Below are positions 9,173 through 18,032 of a stretch of DNA of 64,000 nucleotides, in pieces (position 1 is the first letter of the stretch; every line of letters begins with the position of its first letter). The notes below the pieces were generated by a model. It searched no databases. It was not told the origin of the DNA and worked only from the letters and a program-made list of their open reading frames with translations. This DNA is from Chloroflexota bacterium (GTDB taxonomy: Bacteria; Chloroflexota; Anaerolineae; Anaerolineales; UBA11579). The position numbers and the translations under genes are program-made. The DNA lies in assembly GCA_019456165.1 (NCBI GenBank), contig VRUJ01000016.1, positions 19,682-83,681 on the forward strand, in the 5' to 3' direction.

Positions 9173-9913
9173 GTGATTGATAACCACGTTTCTTTGCCAA
9201 ATTCTACGAGTCTCTCCCAGCGCTTGCACGAGCAGCTGGGCCAATTGATTCAGGAGACACAAGCCGGGGAGCGATTGCTCTCGGAGCCAAAATTAGCTAA
9301 GCAGCTGAGGGTATCGCGTGCCACGCTGCGTGAAGCCATGCGCACTTTTGAAACACAGGGTTTTATCCACCGTCGTCAAGGTGTGGGAACCTTTGTTGTG
9401 CATCCCTCAGGAGTGATCGAATCCGGCTTAGAAATTTTAGAAAGTATCCACACTATGGCTCAACGCATTGATTTACCGGTTGAGATGGTATCTTTCGAGG
9501 TGGGACGCCGCGCGGCTGATAAAAAGGAAGCTGAGATTCTGCAACTGGAGCCAGATGCCAACATTGTGCAGGTTTCTTGGGTGATGGCAGCCGAATCACG
9601 ACCGGTTGCGTTTCTGGTTGATATCTTGCCTGAAGATATCCTCAATGCCGAAGAGATTAACGAAAATTTCAATGGCTCCGTGCTTGATTTGCTTGCGAGG
9701 CGTGAGGATATTTCCTTGTCCAACTCGCGCACAGAGATCAATGCGGTTGCCGCTAAGCCGGAAATTGCACGCGCGCTAGGCATCCAACGGGGAGATGTGA
9801 TCTTAGTCTTTGAGGCCACTCTATATTCTAACCAGGGACGGGCTTTAGATTTTTCATACAGTTATTTTTTACCCGGTTATTTCCGTTTTCACGTCAATCG
9901 CAGGGTTGGATAG
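9173..9913 (+). CDS. GntR-family transcriptional regulator, HutC/UTRA type
   Basis: This 246-residue regulator has an N-terminal winged helix-turn-helix (about residues 12-80, including the LRVSRATLREAMRTFETQG recognition region and HRRQGVGTFV wing). A UTRA-type ligand domain follows from about residue 95 to the end. The start is a GTG supported by an AAGGA box six bases upstream. It lies directly after the amidohydrolase and oxidoreductase and before the ATCase-like gene, so it is the obvious candidate regulator of this catabolic region. The ligand is unknown; a purine, hydantoin or carbamoyl compound would fit. Confidence 0.92.
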   Translation: MIDNHVSLPNSTSLSQRLHEQLGQLIQETQAGERLLSEPKLAKQLRVSRATLREAMRTFETQGFIHRRQGVGTFVVHPSGVIESGLEILESIHTMAQRIDLPVEMVSFEVGRRAADKKEAEILQLEPDANIVQVSWVMAAESRPVAFLVDILPEDILNAEEINENFNGSVLDLLARREDISLSNSRTEINAVAAKPEIARALGIQRGDVILVFEATLYSNQGRALDFSYSYFLPGYFRFHVNRRVG

Positions 9914-9984
9914 GTAAATTTTTTTTATGAATCTGGTATTACTTTATTATCAAAATAAATTCTCAACTATTTGGAGGCACAAAA

Positions 9985-10938
9985 ATGCGTAGTTTTTCAG
10001 GACGAGATATTCTCTCACTCAAAGATTTTGAACGCCATGAGTTCATGCGTGTATTTGAAATTGCACAGCAGTTGGAACCCATCGCCCGAAATCGCCGCAA
10101 CACAGACATCCTAAAGGAAAAAACCCTGGTAACGGCTTTTTACCAACCCAGCACACGCACACGTTTGGCGCACGAAGCTGCCATGATCCGTCTGGGAGGT
10201 CAGGTGACTGGCTTTTCGGATGCCAAAATGACCCGCGCGGGGGATTTCTATCAAGAATCTATCAAAGACACCGTCAAAATGCTGGAGTATTACGGTGATG
10301 TGATCGTGATGCGCCACTTTCAACAGGGCGCCCCCCACGAAGCAGCCAAATGGGCAAGTATTCCTGTCATTAATGGTGGGGATGGATGGGGTGAACATCC
10401 AACTCAGGTATTGACCGATCTTTACACAGTCCTGCGTGAGAAAGGGCGGCTGGATGGTCTAAAATGGTTGGCGGTGGGTGATATGCGCATGCGCACAATG
10501 CACTCCTTGGCATATGGTTTAACCCAGTTCGATTGCCCCATCACATTCGTTTCGCCACCAGATATGTCCCTCACCGATGATTTCAAGAAAGAACTGAGTG
10601 AGTACAGTTTGGATTTCAAAGAGGTAGAACATGTGGAGCAGGCAATTGCCGATGCAGACATTATCCTGGTTGAACCCGTGGTGCAGCCGGACTACTCCAA
10701 GTCAGTCGACGAACGTGAAGGTGAATTAGCTCTTACCCCTGCTAATTATACGATCACGCGTGAATTGTTGGAGACCAAAGCAAAGTCGGATGCAATTCTG
10801 CTGCACTCACTGCCACGTATGGATGAGATCCCCGTAGATGTGGATGCCACACGTTGGTCGCGCTATTGGGAGGAAGCTTTCAATGGTGTGGTCATGCGTA
10901 TGGCGTTATTGGCGTTAGTTCTGGGAAAGATGGAATAG
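9985..10938 (+). CDS. Aspartate/ornithine carbamoyltransferase family protein (PyrB-like)
   Basis: The carbamoyl-phosphate signature S-T-R-T-R lies at residues 56-60, and GEHPTQVLTD and LHSLPRMDEI mark the second substrate domain. The RMALL C-terminus resembles catalytic aspartate carbamoyltransferase, and 317 residues is the normal length. A GGAGG box precedes the ATG. No pyrC, pyrI or other pyrimidine genes are adjacent. Instead a YgeW-like paralogue and a carbamate kinase follow, so a degradative carbamoyltransferase making carbamoyl phosphate is at least as likely as pyrimidine synthesis. Confidence 0.85.
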   Translation: MRSFSGRDILSLKDFERHEFMRVFEIAQQLEPIARNRRNTDILKEKTLVTAFYQPSTRTRLAHEAAMIRLGGQVTGFSDAKMTRAGDFYQESIKDTVKMLEYYGDVIVMRHFQQGAPHEAAKWASIPVINGGDGWGEHPTQVLTDLYTVLREKGRLDGLKWLAVGDMRMRTMHSLAYGLTQFDCPITFVSPPDMSLTDDFKKELSEYSLDFKEVEHVEQAIADADIILVEPVVQPDYSKSVDEREGELALTPANYTITRELLETKAKSDAILLHSLPRMDEIPVDVDATRWSRYWEEAFNGVVMRMALLALVLGKME

Positions 10939-10962
10939 ATTAGTCACATGGTCGGGTAGTCT
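10939..10962 (+). repeat. Left inverted repeat flanking the four-helix-bundle gene
   Basis: Read on the minus strand, this starts AGACTACC and ends GACTAAT. The segment at 11409-11432 on the plus strand has the same two ends with the same spacing. The pair brackets the four-helix-bundle gene immediately after the carbamoyltransferase stop. Confidence 0.5.
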
Positions 10963-11015
10963 ATTAGTCCGAATGTCAATAAACCGTAAAGGTTGAGAAA
11001 TATCTGGTTTGAGAT

Positions 11016-11378
11016 ATGTCGAAGATTCAGCGATTTGAAGAATTGAATAGCTGGCAGAAAGCTCGGAAATTATCAAATCAAGTGTACGATCTTACCGAAA
11101 AAGGTGATTTCGCCCGAGATTTTGAGTTGCGTAATCAAATTCGACGAGCTGCTGGTTCTGTCATGCACAACATCGCGGAAGGTTTTGATGCTGGTTCGGA
11201 TGCAGAATTCGCAAGATTCTTAAGGATCGGTAGACGTTCAGCCAGCGAGGTGCAATCACAGCTCTATCTAGCCCTCGACCGAAAATACATCAAAGAAAAT
11301 GATCTGCATGATGTCTATGAACTGGCGACAGAAACAAAAAAACTAATCAATGGCTTCATTGCCTACCTTAAGAAATAA
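11016..11378 (+). CDS. Four-helix bundle protein (23S rRNA intervening-sequence protein family)
   Basis: The protein has 120 residues, four predicted amphipathic helices and the family hallmarks: FEELNSWQKARKL at the N-terminus, LRNQIRRAAGSVMHNIAEGF in the middle, FLRIGRRSASEVQSQL after it, and a Lys-ending C-terminus. Members of this family are found inside 23S rRNA intervening sequences and as orphan genes. Their biochemical role is unsettled. Here it sits between two carbamoyltransferase genes with imperfect inverted repeats on both sides, which looks like an insertion into a pre-existing operon. Confidence 0.92.
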   Translation: MSKIQRFEELNSWQKARKLSNQVYDLTEKGDFARDFELRNQIRRAAGSVMHNIAEGFDAGSDAEFARFLRIGRRSASEVQSQLYLALDRKYIKENDLHDVYELATETKKLINGFIAYLKK

Positions 11379-11408
11379 ATTCAGGCCAGTAGACGGCAAA
11401 CCGACTAA

Positions 11409-11432
11409 AGACTACCTGAATAACCGACTAAT
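11409..11432 (+). repeat. Right inverted repeat flanking the four-helix-bundle gene
   Basis: This is the partner of 10939-10962. The segment around it (11399-11446) also contains three direct copies of CCGACTA within 45 bases, ending just before the Shine-Dalgarno sequence of the next gene. Confidence 0.5.
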
Positions 11433-11456
11433 GACTAACCGACTAGGAGATTAAAT

Positions 11457-12437
11457 ATGCAAACTGATCTTAGAGGCCGAGACTTAATCGGCGACTTGGA
11501 TTTTTCCAAGGAAGAAGTTGAAACTGTTTTGGATGTAGCCTGGGATTTGAAACGCAAGCGCGCCCTGGGTGAATCGCATGCCTTATTGCGCGATAAAGTA
11601 CTGGCGATGCTCTTCTTTTTCTCAAGTACGCGCACACGCGGCTCATTTGAAGCTGGCATGGCCCAGTTAGGCGGGCATGCAGCCTTTATAGAATCGCGCA
11701 CCACCCAGATCTCCCACGGCGATACCGAGAAAGAGTTAGGCGAAATCTTTGGCCGCTACTTCGATGGCATCGCTATCCGGCATGTGGATTGGGGAATCGG
11801 AAACCGCTATCAAAACATGGTCGCGGAGGCTTCGCGGGTCCCAGTACTGAATATGCAGTGTGAGATCTACCACCCGCACCAATGCCTGGCTGACATAATG
11901 ACCATCATCGAAAAGAAGGGTAGGGACCTGCGCGGCAAGAAAATGGTAGTCTCGTGGGCATATGCCAGTTCATACCTTAAACCCGTCTCGGTGCCTCAGT
12001 CATTGATCTTGCAGATGCCGCGTTTTGGTATGGATGTGGTGTTGGCGCACCCGCCAGAGTTCAAGCTTATGCCCGATATCATGGATCAGGCCAAAGAGCA
12101 GGCCAAAAAATTTAATACCGGGTTTGATGTTGTGGATAATATGGATGAGGCTTGCAAGGATGCCGATATTATCTATGCAAAATCCTGGGGACCATTACTA
12201 ACAACACAAGACCCAGATGAAGGTAAAAAGATCCAAGACAGCTACAAAGATTGGATCACGGATGATGCCAAGATCGCTCTGGGGAAAGATGACGTGATCT
12301 ACATGCACCCGCTACCCGCAGACCGGGAGATTGAAGTGACCGACTCGGTGATTGATGGTCCGCATTCTGTGGTTTTTGACGAAGCCGAGAACCGTATGCA
12401 TTCACAAAAGGCCGTAATGGCCCTAACAATGAGGTAA
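11457..12437 (+). CDS. YgeW-like knotted carbamoyltransferase
   Basis: This is a second carbamoyltransferase of 326 residues. The carbamoyl-phosphate motif S-S-T-R-T-R-G-S-F-E is near residue 56. The block VSWAYASSYLKPVSVPQ followed by RFGMDVVLAHP closely matches E. coli YgeW and the knotted N-acetylornithine-carbamoyltransferase-like subfamily, and YMHPLPADRE forms the second-substrate site. YgeW belongs to the anaerobic purine/urate degradation locus. The carbamate kinase gene starts two bases after this stop, suggesting that carbamoyl phosphate made here by phosphorolysis is used to make ATP. An AGGAG box precedes the ATG. The physiological substrate remains an inference. Confidence 0.88.
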   Translation: MQTDLRGRDLIGDLDFSKEEVETVLDVAWDLKRKRALGESHALLRDKVLAMLFFFSSTRTRGSFEAGMAQLGGHAAFIESRTTQISHGDTEKELGEIFGRYFDGIAIRHVDWGIGNRYQNMVAEASRVPVLNMQCEIYHPHQCLADIMTIIEKKGRDLRGKKMVVSWAYASSYLKPVSVPQSLILQMPRFGMDVVLAHPPEFKLMPDIMDQAKEQAKKFNTGFDVVDNMDEACKDADIIYAKSWGPLLTTQDPDEGKKIQDSYKDWITDDAKIALGKDDVIYMHPLPADREIEVTDSVIDGPHSVVFDEAENRMHSQKAVMALTMR

Positions 12438-12439
12438 AC

Positions 12440-13381
12440 ATGACTAGTAAAGTTGCAGTTGTAGCAGTAGGCGGCAACGCCTTGATCAAAGATAAAACCA
12501 AGAAAACAATACCAGACCAGTACGCGGCTGCCAGTGAAACTATGGGGCATATTGCCAGCATGATAGAGTCCGGCTGGGATGTAGTCGTCACTCACGGGAA
12601 CGGTCCTCAGGTCGGATTTATCCTGCGTCGTTCGGAATTGGCTGGAAGCGAACTGCATCCCGTTCCGCTGGATTATTGTGGCGCGGATACGCAAGGAGCC
12701 ATTGGGTATATGTTCCAACGTTCTTTGCGCAACGAATTCAAAAACCGGGAAATGGATAAACTTGCGGTAACTGTGGTAACTCAAGTGCAAGTCAACGCTG
12801 ATGATCCCGCGTTTCAGAATCCCACCAAACCGATCGGATCCTTTATGGATAAAGATACCGCCGATCAACGTATTGCTGAAGGCCAGCAGTTTGTAGAAGA
12901 TGCTGGACGCGGTTGGCGCCGGGTGGTGCCTTCGCCAATGCCAGAACACATAGTTGAAGGTGATGCCATTAAAAGTTTGATAAAAGATGGCTTTGTGGTA
13001 ATCGCTACCGGCGGCGGTGGGATTCCAGTTGTAGAGGATGAATCTGGGAACCTTAAGGGTATTGAAGCTGTGATAGATAAAGATTTTGCCTCCGCTCTGC
13101 TGGCAGGTTCCCTGGATGCTGATCTGTTATTGATCTCCACAGCTGTGGAAAAAGTGGCTCTCAATTTCAACACGCCTGAAGAAACTTTGCTGGATGAGAT
13201 GACTGTTGCAGAGGCAGAAAAATATATCGAAGAAGGCCATTTCGCACCCGGAAGCATGCTCCCAAAAATACAAGCTTGTCTCAAGTTCATCGTAAATGGA
13301 GGCAAGAAAGCGCTGGTCACCGATCCACCGAATATCCCCCGCGCCTTGCGTGGTGAAACTGGAACCTGGATCCTGCCTTAG
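12440..13381 (+). CDS. arcC: Carbamate kinase
   Basis: This 313-residue amino-acid-kinase-fold enzyme interconverts carbamoyl phosphate plus ADP with carbamate plus ATP. Motifs seen are VAVGGNALI at the N-terminus, VVTHGNGPQVG, PSPMPEHIVE, VIATGGGGIPV and IDKDFASALLA, all in family order. The start lies two bases after the YgeW-like gene, indicating co-transcription and probably co-translation. In this context it is the energy-yielding last step of the carbamoyl pathway rather than a biosynthetic enzyme. E. coli YqeA is the positional analogue. Confidence 0.96.
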   Translation: MTSKVAVVAVGGNALIKDKTKKTIPDQYAAASETMGHIASMIESGWDVVVTHGNGPQVGFILRRSELAGSELHPVPLDYCGADTQGAIGYMFQRSLRNEFKNREMDKLAVTVVTQVQVNADDPAFQNPTKPIGSFMDKDTADQRIAEGQQFVEDAGRGWRRVVPSPMPEHIVEGDAIKSLIKDGFVVIATGGGGIPVVEDESGNLKGIEAVIDKDFASALLAGSLDADLLLISTAVEKVALNFNTPEETLLDEMTVAEAEKYIEEGHFAPGSMLPKIQACLKFIVNGGKKALVTDPPNIPRALRGETGTWILP

Positions 13382-13393
13382 TCAGCTTGAATA

Positions 13394-13500
13394 GGACTTA
13401 CCTGATTGAGTAGTTTTCTGTAATAGACAAGGGGTTTAAACCCCTTGTTATTTCCAAAAGAAAACTAAATGGACATATCTACTAAATTATGGGTAAGTCC
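13394..13500. mobile_element. MITE-like nested inverted repeat
   Basis: The 107-base element has three nested palindromic layers. GGACTTACC at 13394-13402 pairs with 13492-13500. TAGTTTTCT at 13411-13419 pairs with 13459-13467. A perfect 22-base palindrome at 13427-13448 has an ACAAGGGG stem arm. The central hairpin is followed by TTATTT and could also terminate transcription after carbamate kinase. No ORF lies inside. No clear target-site duplication was found, so the mobile interpretation is tentative. Confidence 0.5.
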
Positions 13501-13526
13501 TTCAGAATTAGAGTAACTAACGGATA

Positions 13527-14315
13527 ATGTCGGTGTTTAAGGTTGCTACGATCAATATATTGAACGATCTAACCCATTGGGAAGCGCGCAGCCCCTTGCT
13601 GGTTGAGGGGCTGGCCAAGTTGGATGCTGACTTGGTAGCATTGCAAGAAGTTATGCTGCCGGAGAACAATGCTGAATGGTTAGCCAATCAGCTTGGTTTT
13701 GAGCATGTTTATTTGTCTCCCAAAACTCGACCGAAGGATAAACGGGAAGGAATAGCCGTTTTAAGCCGCTTCCCGTTTATACAGCGGGAAACATTAAATC
13801 TAGGTTCCCAAAGTAGAGTTGCGCAGCTTGTACGTGTTGATATCCAAGGGAAGCCGGTGTTATTCGTCAATGGGCATTTCCATTGGTGGCCCGGAAATTC
13901 TTCTGAACGTTTTGAACAGGTTACGCTTTTACTAAAATGGCTGGAAGGGTTTTCAGAGGGTACGCATCTCGCGGTCTGCGGTGATTTTAACGGTACCCCC
14001 GAGACATCAGCTATCCAGTTTATGCGCTCACATTTCAATTCAGCGTATGCCGTTATTCACGGGCGCGAACCACAGTTTACCGCCCCTACGCCTTTACATT
14101 ATATGAGTAGATTTCAAACGTTTAAACAGTATTTGCTTAACATTGCTAAAAACCGGACATTTAAACCCTGGCGCGGCACTTTGGATTACATCTTTGTGAA
14201 TGACAGAGTTAGGGTGTTAGAATGTGATTTGGTATTGAATAAACCCGCAGCTTTTCATAAGAATCTTTACCCGTCCGATCATTTCGGATTGGCAGCACAA
14301 TTGGAGTTAATTTGA
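13527..14315 (+). CDS. Endonuclease/exonuclease/phosphatase-family hydrolase
   Basis: This 262-residue protein has the DNase I-like fold signatures: the ATINILNDL N-terminal Asn, the metal-binding Glu in LQEV, VNGHFHWWPG, CGDFNGTPE and a C-terminal SDHFGLAA catalytic His. Family members cleave phosphodiesters in nucleic acids, inositol phosphates or sphingomyelin, and the sequence does not show which. There is no signal peptide, so it is cytoplasmic. It overlaps or abuts the threonine-synthase-like gene and may share its transcript. Confidence 0.85.
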   Translation: MSVFKVATINILNDLTHWEARSPLLVEGLAKLDADLVALQEVMLPENNAEWLANQLGFEHVYLSPKTRPKDKREGIAVLSRFPFIQRETLNLGSQSRVAQLVRVDIQGKPVLFVNGHFHWWPGNSSERFEQVTLLLKWLEGFSEGTHLAVCGDFNGTPETSAIQFMRSHFNSAYAVIHGREPQFTAPTPLHYMSRFQTFKQYLLNIAKNRTFKPWRGTLDYIFVNDRVRVLECDLVLNKPAAFHKNLYPSDHFGLAAQLELI

Positions 14316-14317
14316 AC

Positions 14318-15562
14318 ATGGATATTATGCTCGGTTACCAGTGCAGTGTGTGCGGCGAGAAATATTCACCTCCTGAGATAGAATATGTTTGTCCGCAGGA
14401 CGGCGGGAATTTAAACGTGCTCTTAGATTATGCCTCGATAAATAAAACCAGCAGGCCTGAAAAGATCACATCTTCTCAAGATTTTTCCATGTGGCGCTAC
14501 CTGCTTCTGCTGCCGGTTGCTGATCCGGGAGAGATGGACACGCCTCTGAGGGCAGTCGGGTGGACGCCCACATATTCTCCCCCGGTTTTGACTGCGGAGT
14601 TGGGATTATCAACTCTTTGGATTAAAGACGAAAGCAGTAATCCCACCGCTTCTTTCAAAGACCGGGCCAGCGCATTATTGGTGGCGCGTGCGAGAGAATT
14701 GGGCGCGGAAGTAGTCATCACGGCCTCCTCGGGCAATGCGGGTGCTGCTCTAGCAGGCATGGCAGCAGCGGTGGGGCAAAAAAGCGTCATCCTGGTACCT
14801 AAAACCGCGCCCCCCGCGAAAATCGCGCAGCTATTGGTATTCGGCGCTGAAGTAGTGTTGGTGGATGGCAATTATGATGCCGCCTTCGATTTGACTTTGC
14901 TGGCTGCTCAAGAGTTTGGTTGGTATTGCCGCAATACGGGCTATAATGCTTTTACCGCTGAAGGTAAGAAGACTGCCGCCTTCGAGATCTGGGAAAATGT
15001 TTTACTGGCCGAGCAATTAGAGCGACCCTTGTGCGTTTTCGTCTCGGTTGGGGATGGCAATATAATCTCCGGGCTGCATAAAGGTTTCAAAGATCTCCAA
15101 GAGCTTGGTTGGTTAGAGAACATGCCGCGCATTTTCGGAGTACAGGCCGAAGGCTCCGCGGCCGTAGCCAATGCTTTTGATGCTGGTACGGAATCGATAT
15201 CTGCGGTAGCTTCCGATACTCTAGCCGACAGCATTTCGGTAGACTTGCCGCGCGATGGATTACGTGCTTTACAAGCTGCCACTCAAACCAATGGTGCTTA
15301 CGTGAAAGTTAGCGATACAGAAATTTTAAGTGCGATTGCTTCTCTAGGCCGGGTGGGTATATTTGCAGAGCCAGCAGGGGCAGCTGGTTATGCCGGCGTG
15401 GTTAAAGCTGTGGACAACGCTGTGATCGAGAAAATTGATCCTGTACTGGCTTTAGTTACCGGCAGCGGCTTGAAAGACACTGGCGCAGCTATGCAGGCAG
15501 CCGGAGAAGCTCCGGTGATTGAACCGAGTTTGCAGGCATTGAAAGGGATATTAGGCACTTAA
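14318..15562 (+). CDS. thrC: Threonine synthase (fold-type II PLP enzyme with N-terminal zinc ribbon)
   Basis: The N-terminus has a C-x2-C...C zinc-ribbon-like start. A fold-type II PLP core follows, with the Schiff-base Lys in S-N-P-T-A-S-F-K-D-R, the ITASSGNAGAALA substrate loop and phosphate-binding SVGDGN. It matches threonine synthases, which convert O-phosphohomoserine to threonine. A TTG at 14312 overlaps the upstream stop and is an alternative start. The ATG at 14318 gives nearly the same protein. Its position in a purine-type catabolic region invites comparison with the PLP enzyme YgeX (diaminopropionate ammonia-lyase), but the core looks like threonine synthase. Confidence 0.85.
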   Translation: MDIMLGYQCSVCGEKYSPPEIEYVCPQDGGNLNVLLDYASINKTSRPEKITSSQDFSMWRYLLLLPVADPGEMDTPLRAVGWTPTYSPPVLTAELGLSTLWIKDESSNPTASFKDRASALLVARARELGAEVVITASSGNAGAALAGMAAAVGQKSVILVPKTAPPAKIAQLLVFGAEVVLVDGNYDAAFDLTLLAAQEFGWYCRNTGYNAFTAEGKKTAAFEIWENVLLAEQLERPLCVFVSVGDGNIISGLHKGFKDLQELGWLENMPRIFGVQAEGSAAVANAFDAGTESISAVASDTLADSISVDLPRDGLRALQAATQTNGAYVKVSDTEILSAIASLGRVGIFAEPAGAAGYAGVVKAVDNAVIEKIDPVLALVTGSGLKDTGAAMQAAGEAPVIEPSLQALKGILGT

Positions 15563-15563
15563 A

Positions 15564-16520
15564 ATGGATTCAAAACCAGTTTTTACGATAATTGCTCCGA
15601 TTTTCAATGAGATTGGCTCCTTGGCCGAGTTCTACCAACGCCTCAGCAATGTGATGGATTCGATTGGGGAAAATTGGGAGTTGTTGTTGGTTGATGATGG
15701 CTCGACGGATGGGTCTACCGAATTGATTCTGGACCTGGCCGAAAAGAGCAGCTATGTCCGCCCATTGATCTTTGCACGGAATTTCGGTCACCAGATCGCA
15801 GTGACAGCCGGTCTCGATTACAGCCGGGGCCAAGCTGTGGTGATCATCGATTCTGATTTGCAAGATCCGCCGGAAGTGATCCTGGAGCTTATCGAAAAAT
15901 GGCGTCAGGGATTTGAAGTTGTCTACGCTGTGCGGGCCGAACGGGAAGGGGAAAATTTCTTCAAGCGAATCACAGCCGCGCTTTTTTACCGCATTATTAA
16001 TCGCATCACTGAAATTGATATTCCTTTGGATACAGGTGATTTCCGTTTGATGGACCGCAAGGTCATTGATGTGCTAAATAATATGCGCGAACGTCACCGC
16101 TTTTTGCGCGGCATGTCCGCCTGGGTAGGTTTTCGCCAGGTTGGAGTGCCGTATAAACGCGCGGCTCGCTTTGCTGGCGAGACGCATTACCCGCTCCGAA
16201 AAATGCTTCGTTTGGCTCTCACGGCAATAACCGGGTTTTCATTCTGGCCTTTGCAGGTTGCCATGTATATGGGCTTTGCGGCTTCGGGAATCAGTATATT
16301 GGCTATCCCTGTCGTTATCGGTTTGAGATTGGCTGGCTCACAAGCATTTATCGGTCAAGCGACAACCTTGATTGCAGTGCTTTTCCTTGGGGGTGTGCAG
16401 TTGATCTCTCTGGGTATATTAGGAGAGTATATTGGACGCCTATATGACGAAGCCCGCGGCCGCCCTTTATATATCGTACGCCAAGCACCACAAGATCCTG
16501 AAAAAGATAAATTGGAGTAA
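15564..16520 (+). CDS. Family 2 glycosyltransferase, polyprenyl-phosphate sugar transferase type (GtrB/DPM1-like)
   Basis: The N-terminal GT-A domain (about residues 5-235) shows IIAPIFNEIGSLAEF, LLVDDGSTDGST, and the metal-binding IIDSDLQDPPE. Two C-terminal membrane helices follow (about 232-255 and 265-290), then GEYIGRLYDEARGRPLYIV. This arrangement is typical of enzymes that load a sugar onto undecaprenyl phosphate on the cytoplasmic face. It starts one base after the threonine synthase stop. No partner flippase or polymerase is adjacent, and its link to the catabolic genes is unclear. Confidence 0.92.
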   Translation: MDSKPVFTIIAPIFNEIGSLAEFYQRLSNVMDSIGENWELLLVDDGSTDGSTELILDLAEKSSYVRPLIFARNFGHQIAVTAGLDYSRGQAVVIIDSDLQDPPEVILELIEKWRQGFEVVYAVRAEREGENFFKRITAALFYRIINRITEIDIPLDTGDFRLMDRKVIDVLNNMRERHRFLRGMSAWVGFRQVGVPYKRAARFAGETHYPLRKMLRLALTAITGFSFWPLQVAMYMGFAASGISILAIPVVIGLRLAGSQAFIGQATTLIAVLFLGGVQLISLGILGEYIGRLYDEARGRPLYIVRQAPQDPEKDKLE

Positions 16521-16525
16521 TAATT

Positions 16526-17989
16526 GTGATTGATCTAACTGTTTATGAAGACCGCCTGGAACAAGCTGTGCAGCAGGCGCGTGAAAGAAATATTATCATT
16601 CCAACCTACGCTCAAATGAAAGACCCCAACCTGATTCCTGAATCTGTCAAAACCGAATTAAGCAGCGTTGGCCTGTGGGATGTTGCCCCGAAAAATTTAT
16701 TTCGTATCTCTTGGAAGAACCAACCTCAAGTAAAAGGCGGTGGATTTGGAGAGGTCAATTACCTGGAATTCCCGAGCAGCCTGACAGGAGTGGAGGCGCG
16801 CATCATCGCTTTGGTGGGCAAATGGTTCCCGACTGGCGCGCATAAGGTGGGCGCTGCGTTCAGCTGCCTGGTGCCGCGCTTGGTAACAGGCCAGTTTAAC
16901 CCTGCAACCCAGAAAGCTGTCTGGCCCTCAACCGGGAATTACTGCCGCGGCGGCGCGTATGACTCCGCTTTATTGGGCTGTGACTCTGTGGCGATTTTAC
17001 CGGAGGGCATGAGCCGGGAACGTTTTGATTGGCTAGAAAACATCGCTGGGGAGGTTGTGAAAACTCCAGGCTCCGAATCAAATGTCAAAGAAATCTTCGA
17101 TAAGACCTGGGAATTGCGCGCCTCCGATGAAGATCTGATGATCTTCAACCAGTTTGATGAGATGGGAAATTACCTTTGGCACTATGATGTCACCGGCCAC
17201 GCGATGCAGGAAGTGCTGGAGAAGGAGCTAGGCCCCAAGGGCAATTACCGCGGCTTAGCCCTCACCACCGGCTCGGCTGGCACGATTGCCTGCGGTGATT
17301 ACATGAAACAGTTGTATCCCGGCAGCAAAATAGTAGCCAGTGAGGCCTTGCAATGCCCCACGATGCTCGAAAATGGCTTTGGCTCCCACCGCATCGAGGG
17401 CATCGGCGATAAACACATCCCCTGGGTGCACAACGTCAAGAATACGGATATGGTGGTGGCAATTGACGATAACGCCGTAGTGAACCTGGCGCGTTTATTC
17501 AATGAGCCTGAAGGTAAGGCATATTTGATCAAACAGGGTGTGCCAGAAGATACCGTCAATCAGCTTGACCTGCTGGGCTTCTCCGGTATCGCCAACCTGC
17601 TCTCGACGATTAAGTTTGCCAAGTATTATGAGTTGGGTGAGCATGACGTGGTCTTGACGATATTAACCGACTCAATGGAGCTGTACGGCAGCCGCCTGGA
17701 AGAAATGCACGCTGAATATGGCGAATATACTGAGCTGGATGCCTCCGCGCACTATGCGCGTTATATGTTGGGGGAATCAACGGACAACCTGCTGGAACTG
17801 AGCTACACGGCCCGCCGCCGTATCCACAACTTGAAATACTTCACCTGGGTGGAACAGCAAGGCAAGACATACGATGAGATTCAAGCCCAGTGGTATGATC
17901 CCAATTTCTGGACGGGTGTGCAGAATCAGGTATCGGAGATCGATGCTTTGATAGAGCAGTTTAATTCCCGGATTGGGTTGTCGGGATAA
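16526..17989 (+). CDS. PLP-dependent lyase/synthase of the cysteine-synthase superfamily, function unknown
   Basis: This is a 487-residue fold-type II PLP enzyme. The Schiff-base Lys is in P-T-G-A-H-K-V-G, an S-T-G-N-Y-C-R-G-G loop would hold the substrate carboxylate, and T-T-G-S-A-G-T-I-A binds the PLP phosphate. It is longer than ordinary cysteine synthase because of N- and C-terminal extensions. The start is a GTG with GGAG nine bases upstream. In the E. coli purine locus the PLP enzyme is diaminopropionate ammonia-lyase (YgeX). This protein may play a similar deaminating role, but that is inference from context. Confidence 0.8.
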   Translation: MIDLTVYEDRLEQAVQQARERNIIIPTYAQMKDPNLIPESVKTELSSVGLWDVAPKNLFRISWKNQPQVKGGGFGEVNYLEFPSSLTGVEARIIALVGKWFPTGAHKVGAAFSCLVPRLVTGQFNPATQKAVWPSTGNYCRGGAYDSALLGCDSVAILPEGMSRERFDWLENIAGEVVKTPGSESNVKEIFDKTWELRASDEDLMIFNQFDEMGNYLWHYDVTGHAMQEVLEKELGPKGNYRGLALTTGSAGTIACGDYMKQLYPGSKIVASEALQCPTMLENGFGSHRIEGIGDKHIPWVHNVKNTDMVVAIDDNAVVNLARLFNEPEGKAYLIKQGVPEDTVNQLDLLGFSGIANLLSTIKFAKYYELGEHDVVLTILTDSMELYGSRLEEMHAEYGEYTELDASAHYARYMLGESTDNLLELSYTARRRIHNLKYFTWVEQQGKTYDEIQAQWYDPNFWTGVQNQVSEIDALIEQFNSRIGLSG

Positions 17990-18032
17990 TTTGGTGGGCT
18001 GATAGTACTTAAAATGACAATTCATATTCAAC

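Noticed and set aside
12299..12949. A 216-residue open frame on the minus strand opposite the YgeW-like and carbamate kinase genes
   Set aside because: It spans the 3' end of one well-conserved gene and the first half of the next. The product shows no family motifs, so it is a shadow frame.
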